Assembly: GCA_958477305.1 (NCBI GenBank)
Contig: CAUEFI010000025.1
Location: 1-32,746, forward strand
Source of the DNA: HGM12998 sp900756495
GTDB lineage: Bacteria; Bacillota; Clostridia; Oscillospirales; Oscillospiraceae
Direction: 5' to 3'
Length of the DNA: 32,746 nt
A model generated the notes under the pieces. That model was not told where the DNA came from, ran no database searches, and saw nothing but the letters and a program-made list of their open reading frames with translations. The first letter of the stretch is position 1. The number at the start of each line of letters is the position of its first letter. A program made the translations under genes and the position numbers. Below are positions 1 to 6,720 of this stretch, one piece after another.

Positions 1-54
1 AGCGCTTGAATGGCATTCAAGAGGTCAGCGGTTCGATCCCGCTTATCTCCACCA
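1..54 (+). tRNA. tRNA-Ala(GGC), 3' part, cut by window start
   Basis: The visible part starts in the D-arm. The anticodon stem CTTGA/TCAAG encloses the loop ATGGCAT, giving anticodon GGC (Ala). The T-arm AGCGG/CCGCT carries the loop TTCGATC, followed by acceptor strand TATCTCC, discriminator A and an encoded CCA at 52-54. The 5' half lies outside the window, so completeness cannot be checked. Bases 1-55 recur exactly at 3635-3689, which marks this tRNA as the probable integration site of the island that follows. Confidence 0.85.
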
Positions 55-58
55 AGAA

Positions 59-93
59 AACAGCTTGAAACGCCCGTTTCAAGCTGTTTTTTT
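59..93 (+). terminator. intrinsic terminator after tRNA-Ala
   Basis: A 14-base inverted repeat (59-72 with 75-88) is followed by a run of T to position 93. It begins five bases after the tRNA CCA end. The second tRNA copy at 3635 has its own, unrelated terminator, so one of the two arrived with the island. Confidence 0.85.
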
Positions 94-113
94 CATTTTA
101 TTTACGTTTCGAC

Positions 114-153
114 AGGGGTATAGCTCAGCCGCAGGCAGTTGAGCTATACCCCT
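114..153. repeat. inverted repeat resembling a tRNA 5' end
   Basis: The arms AGGGGTATAGCTCA (114-127) and TGAGCTATACCCCT (140-153) are perfect 14-base complements around a small GCC-GCA-GGC inner hairpin. The arm sequence resembles the acceptor and D-arm start of many tRNA genes (GGGGTATAGCTCAG). No T-run follows on either strand, so it is a poor terminator. It sits just inside the island end and overlaps the stop of the next minus-strand gene. Confidence 0.6.
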
Positions 154-608
154 AATATGATATGCCAAAACATAGGGTCAGTTTTTACAGTGTTGTAAAA
201 CTCAAAAGAACCGTCCCTGCGTGTTCCGGGGGTGTCTTGGCCCTTCTCCGTTTTGAGAGGGTGGCCCCGCTTGGGCTTCTGTTTGCGGGCCTCCAGCTCG
301 GCGCTGGGTATTTCCCACTCCTGCCGGTCATCGTCCTCCAGGGACTGGCCCCTTTGAGCCGGGCCAGCAGGGGGATCAGTCACCTCCGGCGCGGGCGGGT
401 CTTTTTTATACGTCACGGCGGCCCCGTCATCGCCGCCAGCGCTTTCCAGGACTTCCGAGAGATTGATCACCTTATCCGAGGGCGCGGGGGGATCGGTAAC
501 GCCCGGAATAACGCCCTGATCGGCGGCAGGGGGGCCGGGCGTTTCAGGCTCATGGGACTTCGGCGCGGGCGTTTCCACCGGGCCCGGGGTTTTCGTTTCG
601 TCTGCCAT
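144..608 (-). CDS. Pro-rich hypothetical protein
   Basis: 154 residues, not assigned to a family. The N-terminal two thirds are low-complexity, rich in Pro, Ala, Glu and Thr (PGPVETPAP, PGPPAADQG, TDPPAPSDK), followed by a short VINLSEVLE segment and a basic KQKPKRGHPLK stretch. There is no signal peptide or membrane segment, so it is probably a disordered cytoplasmic protein. The ATG is preceded by AGAAGGAGG at good spacing, which supports translation. Base composition is GC-rich, unlike the two AT-rich genes that share the island, so the island may be a composite. Similar Pro/Lys-rich tails occur in accessory proteins of conjugative elements, but that link is only an impression. Confidence 0.6.
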   Translation of the reverse strand: MADETKTPGPVETPAPKSHEPETPGPPAADQGVIPGVTDPPAPSDKVINLSEVLESAGGDDGAAVTYKKDPPAPEVTDPPAGPAQRGQSLEDDDRQEWEIPSAELEARKQKPKRGHPLKTEKGQDTPGTRRDGSFEFYNTVKTDPMFWHIILGV

Positions 609-668
609 TCACAAATACCTCCTTCTCTTGGCATGAGAAAAGGCCAAACCAACCGGCTCGGCCTGCGA

Positions 669-693
669 GGATATATGAAAACACCGCCCATAG
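669..693 (+). repeat. 25-bp repeat, copy 1 (partner at 3769-3793)
   Basis: Reads ggatatatgaaaac then an R-ccgcccaYag tail. It matches 3769-3793 at 23 of 25 positions. One copy is inside the island and the other lies just outside its right att repeat, so the two may mark an older junction or a nested insertion. Confidence 0.5.
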
Positions 694-716
694 TCTCCAT
701 TGGGCGGCGCTTTTAT
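684..716. terminator. possible bidirectional terminator
   Basis: Arms CCGCCCA (684-690) and TGGGCGG (701-707), with TTTTATC after it on the plus strand and TGTTTTCAT after it on the minus strand. It separates the Pro-rich gene from the promoter of the ParB-methyltransferase pair. Confidence 0.45.
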
Positions 717-745
717 CTTGTGATGGATATAAATTGAAATAGCAG

Positions 746-774
746 TTTACATTGGCGGGGTAAAATGGTAAAAT
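746..774 (+). promoter_or_regulatory. promoter of the ParB-Dam pair
   Basis: A -35 box TTTACA (746-751) and a -10 box TAAAAT (769-774) are separated by 17 bp, about 60 bp before the ATG at 836. A second AT-rich TATAAT sits just downstream (775-780). Confidence 0.5.
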
Positions 775-835
775 TATAATAGGAAAAGTATATGAATGTC
801 GGAACTTTCATATTTATTGTTAAGGAGAAGATATT

Positions 836-2662
836 ATGGAGGATATGGAAGATAGAAAATATCTGCCCTTAGATAAACTGATTGTATGGTCTGATAACCC
901 TAGACATGGCCTCCAAGTTGAAAGCGAAAATTTTTCAGAAGAAGAAGTAATCAACATACTTATTGATGTAGTTGGCGCTGATAAAATGTTTAATCTAATT
1001 ACAGACATTTTTGCGTCTAAAAAGCTGATGGGGAATGTTAATCCCGTTGTTGTACCAAATGGAGATAGATATTATGTATATGACGGAAATAGGAGAATAA
1101 GCGCGTTAAAAATCCTCAGAAACCCTTCCATTGTAGAAAATGATACTCTTCAATTTCGTGTAGTAAAGTTAATAAATGGAGAAGATGTTGCTTTTGTTGA
1201 AAGGGTTTTTGTATATATTACGGATGAAGCAGAAGCTTTAGAAATCATGGATAAAACACATATTGGTGAGCAACAAGGTGTAGGGATGATTTCTTGGGAA
1301 CCGTATCAAAGGGATACATCCTTAAACCGCCGTGGGAAGCAACTCAAATACCAATATGCCTTTAGTGTTTGCCAAGCATTAGGATATACGATGAAATCCT
1401 TTAACAATATCGCTTATACTGATATTGATAGATTGTTCGGTTCAAAGCCCTTGAGAGAGTTTTTTGCAATCGATGAAGGTGCTTTAGATTACCCCCAAAA
1501 AGCGGATTATGTAATAGGTATGTTAATTAAATACAAGGAAAAACGAGGGTTTAGGTCGTTTTCCAGACAGTTTAATACTTCTGGTTCTACAAGTAATGAT
1601 GCACCAATAATCGCATTTTGTAAATGGGTGGAAGAACAAGAAAAGAGTAAAAAGAATTTTTATTTTAAAACCTGCCCAGTTGAATTATTTGTCGATGAAA
1701 TTTTTTCATTTGATATGCTTCAGCTTCACATTAACGATGCTCAAAAGTGTGAAATTGCTTATGCCCCCGAAGACATAAGCGTTAAATATCAGTCACCAAA
1801 TGGAATAAGGGCTGATGCCATCATTAATACTGAAATTGGTGAATGGCAGGTGGAGATAAACTATAAAGGGGAAAAGCATACAGAAACAGTATTAATAAAA
1901 CAACTTCTATCTCCTCAAATTGACTTTGATACAAAAAAGCTTTTTGGACAAGGCAATACCATAGATTTGCGTAAGCTGGTTATTCGAGCAATTAACGGTC
2001 ATGGACAAAGTCGGAAGGATGAACTTAGTATTACCGCCGTCGGATCTGCGGACATTGTACATGATGTCTTCACTGCCGAAAATCCAGTAGGTGTTTACCA
2101 AATAGCATATGCATTCCAAGATATTACTGGCGCACCGTATTCTGTTACAAAAGAAATTAAAATAATAGATAAAGCCAATCCTTTGCTTTCCGAAAATCGT
2201 AGTTCACCATTGCTTAGCTTTAATGGAACATGTACACTAATAAATATATCAGAAGTTGTCAATAAGCTAGTTTCCGAGATTAATAGCCTTAATTTCGAAG
2301 GGAATATTTGCGTTATTTCCACAGCGTTACGCTCTCTCGTTGAGCTTTCTTTTGACGAACTACATACAAAAGGCAAGTTGACATTTACGAGCAAGGGGAA
2401 TCTTGAAAAATGTATTGAAGAGTTTAAGGCGTTTCTACTTGACGGGGAATTGGCTCGTTTATGCGCTCAGTACAAGACAGATTTACCCTCGTTTAATAAT
2501 GAAAAAAATTGTGTTGAGCAGATAACCCCGTCGTTCCTCTCATCCTATTTGAACCTTGCAACTCATAAAAGTATAGCTAGAATTGATGTAACAAGAATAG
2601 CAGAAACAGCTCGGAAGTCTATCGCACCAATCTTGGTTTATACAAGCCTGATACTCAAATAA
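836..2662 (+). CDS. ParB N-terminal-domain protein with unusual C-terminal extension
   Basis: 608 residues. Residues about 8-110 look like a ParB/Srx-type nuclease domain: a KLIVWSDNPR start, NPVVV (69-73) and the hallmark DGNRRISALK (83-92). Residues about 120-300 are mixed and may hold a helix-turn-helix. Residues about 315-445 are beta-rich and read like one or two Ig-type modules ending KEIKIIDK. Residues about 470-608 look alpha-helical. This is not the layout of chromosomal ParB. Its RBS is AAGGAG seven bases before the ATG. It lies 17 bp upstream of an adenine methyltransferase, so the two are probably co-transcribed. It is AT-rich compared with the flanking chromosome and lies between tRNA-derived repeats, which indicates acquisition. 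A defence or anti-restriction role is plausible but unproven. Confidence 0.75.
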   Translation: MEDMEDRKYLPLDKLIVWSDNPRHGLQVESENFSEEEVINILIDVVGADKMFNLITDIFASKKLMGNVNPVVVPNGDRYYVYDGNRRISALKILRNPSIVENDTLQFRVVKLINGEDVAFVERVFVYITDEAEALEIMDKTHIGEQQGVGMISWEPYQRDTSLNRRGKQLKYQYAFSVCQALGYTMKSFNNIAYTDIDRLFGSKPLREFFAIDEGALDYPQKADYVIGMLIKYKEKRGFRSFSRQFNTSGSTSNDAPIIAFCKWVEEQEKSKKNFYFKTCPVELFVDEIFSFDMLQLHINDAQKCEIAYAPEDISVKYQSPNGIRADAIINTEIGEWQVEINYKGEKHTETVLIKQLLSPQIDFDTKKLFGQGNTIDLRKLVIRAINGHGQSRKDELSITAVGSADIVHDVFTAENPVGVYQIAYAFQDITGAPYSVTKEIKIIDKANPLLSENRSSPLLSFNGTCTLINISEVVNKLVSEINSLNFEGNICVISTALRSLVELSFDELHTKGKLTFTSKGNLEKCIEEFKAFLLDGELARLCAQYKTDLPSFNNEKNCVEQITPSFLSSYLNLATHKSIARIDVTRIAETARKSIAPILVYTSLILK

Positions 2663-2679
2663 CTGTAGGGGGGTAAACT

Positions 2680-3534
2680 ATGCTTCGGACTTATACTCCT
2701 TTACGTTATCCAGGAGGAAAAGCAAAACTCTATAATTATGTTCGAGATATACTAATGGCAAATGACTTAATTGGAGAAACGTATATAGAGCCATTTGCTG
2801 GGGGGGCTGGACTTGCACTAAAACTTTTATTTAACAACGATGTTCGGAGAATAATAATTAACGACTTTGATCCTGCAATATATTCTTTGTGGTACAGCAT
2901 TCTTAATCATAGCGATGATTTAAGGGCATTAGTACAGGAGACGCCGTTAAGTGTCGAAGAATGGGAACGACAGAAATTAATATATATGACGGGTCCTGAA
3001 AGCGGAGTTGTAGAATTTGGATTTTCTGCTCTGTATTTAAATCGGACAAATGTATCTGGCATAATTCAGGGAGGAATAATCGGTGGTGTAGAGCAGACAG
3101 GAAACTATTTGCTTGACGCCCGTTTTAACCGAGATACACTAGCAAGGTTAATTGGCGATATAGCTGAGAAAAGAGATCAAATAATTTTGACTAATTTAGA
3201 TGCAAAAGATTTCTTAGCCCCATCCTCACTCAACGCGTATCGAAAAGTGTTTATTTATTGTGACCCACCTTATGTCCAAAAAGGGTCAAAGCTATATAAA
3301 AACTCATTTGCAGAGATAGATCATATTACTTTGTGCGATACAATGAAACATTGTCGGCGTAAATGGTTTGTTACTTATGACATTTGTGATTTAATAAGCA
3401 AAACGTATCACGGTTTTAGAAGAAGTACTATTGATATTCATTACAGTGCAAAAACGGTAAGAAAAGCCAAAGAATATGCCTTTTTTAGTAACAATTTAAT
3501 TTTACCTGAAGGTGTTAAATTAGATGAGACATAA
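2680..3534 (+). CDS. D12-class N6-adenine DNA methyltransferase (Dam-like)
   Basis: 284 residues, about the usual length for a Dam/DpnM-type enzyme. It should transfer methyl from S-adenosylmethionine to adenine N6 in DNA. Motifs seen are RYPGGK (9-14), the SAM-binding FAGGAG (39-44), NDFDPAIYSLWYSI (61-74) and catalytic DPPY (195-198). The RBS is a G-run (taggggggtaaact) before ATG. The gene follows the ParB-domain gene by 17 bp on the same strand and shares its AT-rich composition. No restriction endonuclease gene is next to it. It may therefore be a solitary methyltransferase protecting the island, or the ParB-domain protein may be the paired nuclease (inference). The recognition site cannot be read from sequence; GATC is only the commonest target of this class. 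Confidence 0.9.
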   Translation: MLRTYTPLRYPGGKAKLYNYVRDILMANDLIGETYIEPFAGGAGLALKLLFNNDVRRIIINDFDPAIYSLWYSILNHSDDLRALVQETPLSVEEWERQKLIYMTGPESGVVEFGFSALYLNRTNVSGIIQGGIIGGVEQTGNYLLDARFNRDTLARLIGDIAEKRDQIILTNLDAKDFLAPSSLNAYRKVFIYCDPPYVQKGSKLYKNSFAEIDHITLCDTMKHCRRKWFVTYDICDLISKTYHGFRRSTIDIHYSAKTVRKAKEYAFFSNNLILPEGVKLDET

Positions 3535-3630
3535 AAGGAGAATAAATAAATTAAGAAAATATTATACATTCCCACGTATTGACGTGCATCTCCTTACTCC
3601 ATTTAGAGGGGTATGTAACCGATGGACTCA

Positions 3631-3687
<57 letters not shown>

Positions 3688-3688
<1 letters not shown>

Positions 3689-3724
3689 AAGGCCTGGAAT
3701 CAAACGATTCCAGGCCTTTTTCTT
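3688..3724 (+). terminator. intrinsic terminator after tRNA fragment
   Basis: A 14-base inverted repeat (3688-3701 with 3706-3719) with loop AAAC, followed by TTTTTC. It is probably the native terminator of the tRNA before integration. Confidence 0.8.
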
Positions 3725-3768
3725 TGGATTTGTACGATTTGGATTAGAGAATACCTCTCTTCAAAATT

Positions 3769-3793
3769 GGATATATGAAAACGCCGCCCACAG
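3769..3793 (+). repeat. 25-bp repeat, copy 2 (partner at 669-693)
   Basis: Matches 669-693 at 23 of 25 positions but lies outside the right att repeat. The hairpin found beside copy 1 is not preserved here. Confidence 0.45.
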
Positions 3794-3815
3794 TTTTACT
3801 TGCGAATCTGGCAAT

Positions 3816-3853
3816 AAAAACAGACACCCACACCTTGGTGCGTGTCTGCTTTT
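3816..3853 (-). terminator. terminator of the SPFH-like gene
   Basis: The inverted repeat CAGACAC/GTGTCTG (outer arms of 3821-3848) is followed on the minus strand by TTTTTATT. It lies about 45 bp past the stop of the minus-strand gene at 3895. Confidence 0.65.
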
Positions 3854-3894
3854 ATATTACCAAATTCAGGGATATATTTCCGGCCGCTGCTTTT

Positions 3895-4422
3895 CTATTT
3901 GTCAACCGGAGGATTTTCCAGTGTTGTTTCGATCTCCTTTATCCGCGCTTCCTTCTCTGCGATCGATGCTGTGAGGGACTCTGTCTCGCTGCTGCGCTTT
4001 GCCTCTGCAGCGCCGGCCTTTGCTTTCAGCGCGTCGATCTGCTCCTGTATGGCGGCCTTTTCCTTTCCTTTGAACAGGCCGAGCCCCTTTTTCTGCTGCT
4101 CCAGCGCGGTTATCCCGTCGTTGAGCTCATCGACGGCAGATTGCAGGGCGGCGATCTGCTTGATAAAGTAGACCTCACAGTGAAACGCGGACTGCCCGCC
4201 TGTTGGAATATTGACGACGCGGCGCAGCAGGGGAATGTTCTGGGTTTCCAGCGTATAGCGGCCGGAGCCGAACCGGTCAAGCGGCTGGCCGTTCAGAAAG
4301 AAAACGGCCTCCTGCGTTTCATGGACGATCAGCTGGGAGTTGGTATTAAAATCTTCAGCAGGATGCTTCCAGACAAAGGTGGAATTATCGCCCTCATATT
4401 GAATGACCTCTGTGATTGCCAA
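3895..4422 (-). CDS. short SPFH/virion-core-like protein with coiled-coil tail
   Basis: About 175 residues from a TTG start at 4422, chosen because GGGAGGGAG lies at good spacing upstream; the upstream in-frame ATG has no RBS. The N-terminal ~85 residues (AITEVIQYEGDNSTFVWKHP, QLIVHETQEAVFFLNGQ, FGSGRYTLETQNIPLL, FHCEVYFI) match the start of SPFH proteins of the YdjI/virion-core type. Those usually continue for a further 200 or so residues. Here the sequence passes straight into a charged coiled coil (KQIAALQSAVDELNDG, GLFKGKEKAAIQEQID). The body of the SPFH domain is therefore missing in frame, either by an old internal deletion or as a genuine short form. The family is tied to membrane stress; function here is unknown. 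It is divergent from the XRE gene. Confidence 0.7.
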   Translation of the reverse strand: MAITEVIQYEGDNSTFVWKHPAEDFNTNSQLIVHETQEAVFFLNGQPLDRFGSGRYTLETQNIPLLRRVVNIPTGGQSAFHCEVYFIKQIAALQSAVDELNDGITALEQQKKGLGLFKGKEKAAIQEQIDALKAKAGAAEAKRSSETESLTASIAEKEARIKEIETTLENPPVDK

Positions 4423-4596
4423 ACGCGCTCCCTCCCTCATAGTCAATAGAAGTTTTAAAAATGCTGTTTTTTAATATTCTGCGTTTCAAAAACTATAATA
4501 ACATTTTTAAATAGGCTAATCAATAGTTTTAAAGTTTTTAATCAGCATAATTCATCCATAAGTACGGCTATCCTTGTTACACAGGGAGGCGATCTG

Positions 4597-4908
4597 ATGG
4601 ATATAAACTTTGTTCGCGAGCGCATTACACAGCTCCGCATGGCAAAAGGTGTTTCGGAGTATCAGATGAGCTATGATCTTGGACACAGCAGAGGCTACAT
4701 CAATAACATTACCTCCGGTAAGTCTCTGCCGTCCCTAACCGAGCTGTTTGCCATCTGCGACTATTTTCAAATTACACTGGTGGAATTTTTTGACGGGTCG
4801 GTTAGCAATCCGAAATTGTTGAAGGATGTGACAGGCAGTCTGGAGAGACTTAGCGAAAAGGATTTGAGCCTGGTTCAAATCATTGTGGAGCATCTGCTGC
4901 AGAGGTGA
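4597..4908 (+). CDS. XRE-family helix-turn-helix regulator
   Basis: 103 residues. Residues about 5-60 form a Cro/C1-type HTH (IRQLRMAKG-like start ITQLRMAKGVSEYQMSYDLGHS, then RGYINNITSGKSLPSLTELFAICDYF). The last 35 residues are a short helical tail (LSEKDLSLVQIIVEHLL), probably for dimerisation. The RBS is GGGAGG eight bases before ATG. The gene is divergent from the SPFH-like gene across an AT-rich 170-bp intergenic stretch, where it may bind. The target is not evident. Small single-domain regulators like this are common at the edges of mobile regions. Confidence 0.85.
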   Translation: MDINFVRERITQLRMAKGVSEYQMSYDLGHSRGYINNITSGKSLPSLTELFAICDYFQITLVEFFDGSVSNPKLLKDVTGSLERLSEKDLSLVQIIVEHLLQR

Positions 4909-4913
4909 AGAAG

Positions 4914-4948
4914 GGGGGCGGTACAGCATGGGTACCGCCCCCTCCGTT
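4914..4948 (+). terminator. terminator-like hairpin after XRE gene
   Basis: GGGGGCGGTAC (4914-4924) pairs with GTACCGCCCCC (4932-4942) over a 7-base loop. Only a weak T-rich stretch (ctccgtttc) follows. Confidence 0.5.
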
Positions 4949-5001
4949 TCAAGCGTTCCGCTGGCCGGTGTGCTGAGCGCGTAAAAATTTTTTGTTTTAT
5001 A

Positions 5002-5046
5002 TTGACATATGTCAGGAATGTGCTACAATAAAATTGACATATGTCA
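5002..5046 (+). promoter_or_regulatory. promoter with twin palindromic operators for DUF134-NifX operon
   Basis: A -35 box TTGACA (5002-5007) and a -10 box TACAAT (5024-5029) are spaced 16 bp apart. The perfect palindrome TGACATATGTCA occurs twice, at 5003-5014 over the -35 and at 5035-5046 over the expected start site. Their 32-bp spacing is about three helical turns, so a dimeric repressor could bind both on one face. The adjacent DUF134 protein is the obvious candidate (inference). Confidence 0.75.
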
Positions 5047-5065
5047 GAAAAGAAAGGAGCGCGCC

Positions 5066-5431
5066 ATGCCGAGGCCACAAAAATGCAGGAGGGTATGCGC
5101 CATGCCCAGATGGGCCGGCTTTGTCCCGGTGGGAGAGAACTGCCGCCGGGGGGAACCGGTATTGATGAGCGTGGATGAATACGAAGTGATCCGTCTGGTG
5201 GATCTGGAGGGCCTGACGCAGGAGGCGTGCGCCGTCCAGATGGAGATTGCCCGCACCACCGTCACCGGTATCTGTGACGCTGCCCGCCGCAAGCTGGCCG
5301 ACGCACTGGTCAACGGCAGGCCCCTGGTTATTGAAGGCGGGAATTACCGCCTGTGTGAAGGGGGCGCCTGCCCTGGCCGCAGAGGCGGCTGCTGCGGCAA
5401 ACACCGACAAAAAGGAGAAGATTCGTTATGA
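5066..5431 (+). CDS. DUF134 family DNA-binding protein
   Basis: 121 residues from the ATG at 5066 (RBS AAAGGAG); a longer frame starting at 5009 would run through the promoter and operator and is not used. The start MPRPQKCRRVCAMP is typical of DUF134. A sigma-like HTH follows (DEYEVIRLVDLEGLTQEACAVQMEIARTTVTGI), then a Cys-rich tail (CEGGACPGRRGGCCGKH) that could bind metal. It overlaps the NifX-like gene by four bases (ATGA), so the two are translationally coupled. DUF134 proteins commonly sit beside NifB/NifX-type genes, and a metal- or redox-sensing role has been guessed. The twin palindromes upstream suggest autoregulation. Confidence 0.85.
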   Translation: MPRPQKCRRVCAMPRWAGFVPVGENCRRGEPVLMSVDEYEVIRLVDLEGLTQEACAVQMEIARTTVTGICDAARRKLADALVNGRPLVIEGGNYRLCEGGACPGRRGGCCGKHRQKGEDSL

Positions 5432-5835
5432 AAATTGCAGTTACCTATGAAAACGGAAAGATTTTTCAGCACTTTGGTCACACGGAGCACTTTAAGGTAT
5501 ACGACGTGGAGGACGGTCAGGTAAAATCCTCCGCCATCCTGGATTCCGGAGAGACCGGCCATGGCGCTCTGGCGACGCTGCTGAAGGACGGCGGGGTGGC
5601 TGCTCTGATCTGCGGCGGCATCGGGGGAGGGGCGCAGAACGCCCTGGCCCAGGCGGGCATTACACTGTATGCCGGCGTGACCGGCGGCGCCGACGAGGCG
5701 GTGCAGGCCCTGCTGAACGGTACGCTGGCCTATGCCGCCAGCGCCACCTGCGACCACCACGACCATGACCATGGGCACGGCCATGGACACGGGGGCTGCC
5801 ACCACGGCCACGAGTGCGGCGGAGGCTGCCATTAA
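5428..5835 (+). CDS. NifX/NafY-type dinitrogenase iron-molybdenum cofactor family protein with His-rich tail
   Basis: 135 residues. Residues 1-105 match the dinitrogenase FeMo-cofactor biosynthesis fold (MKIAVTYENGKIFQHFGHTEHFKVYDV, then ICGGIGGGAQNALAQAGI and GVTGGADEAV). The last 28 residues are a His/Asp/Gly/Cys tail (CDHHDHDHGHGHGHGG, then CHHGHECGGGCH) that should bind transition metals. The RBS is AAAAGGAG, and the start overlaps the DUF134 stop. No nitrogenase genes are seen, and such free-standing proteins are common in anaerobes that do not fix nitrogen, where they probably handle Fe, Mo or Fe-S cargo. The exact cargo is unknown. Confidence 0.85.
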   Translation: MKIAVTYENGKIFQHFGHTEHFKVYDVEDGQVKSSAILDSGETGHGALATLLKDGGVAALICGGIGGGAQNALAQAGITLYAGVTGGADEAVQALLNGTLAYAASATCDHHDHDHGHGHGHGGCHHGHECGGGCH

Positions 5836-5854
5836 GAGCGCGCTGAGAGACGGA

Positions 5855-5900
5855 ACAAGCGCCCGGATGTATCTCACATCCGGGCGCTTGTGCTTCGTTT
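5855..5900 (+). terminator. strong intrinsic terminator
   Basis: A perfect 16-base stem (5855-5870 with 5876-5891) with loop ATCTC, then a T-rich stretch ending CGTTT. It closes the DUF134-NifX operon and faces the convergent HAD gene. Confidence 0.8.
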
Positions 5901-5920
5901 AAGGGCTGCCGGGGCGGCAG

Positions 5921-6580
5921 CTATCCGGCCAGCCCCAACAGCGCCGCCAGCTCCTCCGGCGTATCCGCCAGGCGCTCCGCGCCGGCCCGGAGGAGGAATT
6001 CCCGGCTTTGGAATCCCCATGCCACCGAGATGCAGGGCAGCCCGGCGTTTCGCGCAGTGAGCAGATCCACATCGGAGTCCCCGACATATACCGCCTGTCC
6101 AACTGTGGAGCCCAGTTCCTCCAGGGCCCGGAGCACCGCATCGGGGGCGGGCTTGCGGGCCACGGTGGGGCTCTCCCCGATGGCCACGGGGATTCGCGCT
6201 CCGAAGTAGGCGGCGCACAGGCCCTTAACTGCGCCGTCAAACTTGTTGGACACCACTGCCAGCCGGAAGCCCGCCGCCCGCAGACGGTCCAGCAGAGCAA
6301 GGATGCCGGGGTAGGGGGCGGTCTTGTTCTCCATATTCAGCAGATAGTGGGCCCGGAAATCAGAGAGACACTTGGCCTCGGCCTCGGGAGGCGTCCCATG
6401 AGGGACCGCCAGATGGATAAGGCGGCCCACCCCGTTCCCCACAAAGGTGCGGATGTCTTCCAGGCTCCGGGGGGAAAATCCACTGACGGCCAGGGCGTAG
6501 TTGGTGCTGTCGGCCAGATCCTCCAGCGTGTTGAGCAGAGTACCGTCCAGATCAAAGATTACAGTATTATAAGCGGCCAT
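5921..6580 (-). CDS. HAD-superfamily phosphatase, phosphoglycolate phosphatase-like
   Basis: 219 residues, the usual size for a subfamily IA HAD phosphatase. Motif I is FDLDGTLLNT, with nucleophile Asp10 and acid/base Asp12. Motif II is VVSNKFD, the motif III lysine is in ARKPAPDA, and motif IV is GDSDVDLLTA. A helical cap domain lies at about residues 18-90. It should hydrolyse a small phosphorylated metabolite in the cytoplasm; 2-phosphoglycolate, pyrophosphate or a nucleotide are all possible, and sequence alone does not decide. RBS AAAGGAGG precedes the ATG. It is monocistronic and its promoter region abuts the dispersed repeat at 6665. Confidence 0.88.
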   Translation of the reverse strand: MAAYNTVIFDLDGTLLNTLEDLADSTNYALAVSGFSPRSLEDIRTFVGNGVGRLIHLAVPHGTPPEAEAKCLSDFRAHYLLNMENKTAPYPGILALLDRLRAAGFRLAVVSNKFDGAVKGLCAAYFGARIPVAIGESPTVARKPAPDAVLRALEELGSTVGQAVYVGDSDVDLLTARNAGLPCISVAWGFQSREFLLRAGAERLADTPEELAALLGLAG

Positions 6581-6664
6581 TGTGAGGGCGCCTCCTTTGA
6601 GGACAAGATTTTACCTCATTTTAGCATATCAGTCCCTGTTTGAACACTGTTGACACGCCGAAAT

Positions 6665-6720
6665 GGCGGCCCCAAATTCCTCGCCGTTGGACACATCGCC
6701 AATGTTCAAACAAGCCCTAA
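6665..6720. repeat. dispersed 56-bp intergenic repeat, copy A
   Basis: 52 of 56 bases match copy B at 30941-30996. The right end carries TGTTCAAACA (6703-6712), whose reverse complement TGTTTGAACA occurs at 6637-6646, giving copy A a terminal-inverted-repeat look. The stop codon of the phosphate permease gene (6717-6719) lies inside the repeat. Confidence 0.65.

Noticed and set aside
5428..5835. Sign of nitrogen fixation
   Set aside because: NifX-fold proteins with His-rich tails are widespread in non-fixing anaerobes, and no nif structural genes are seen.
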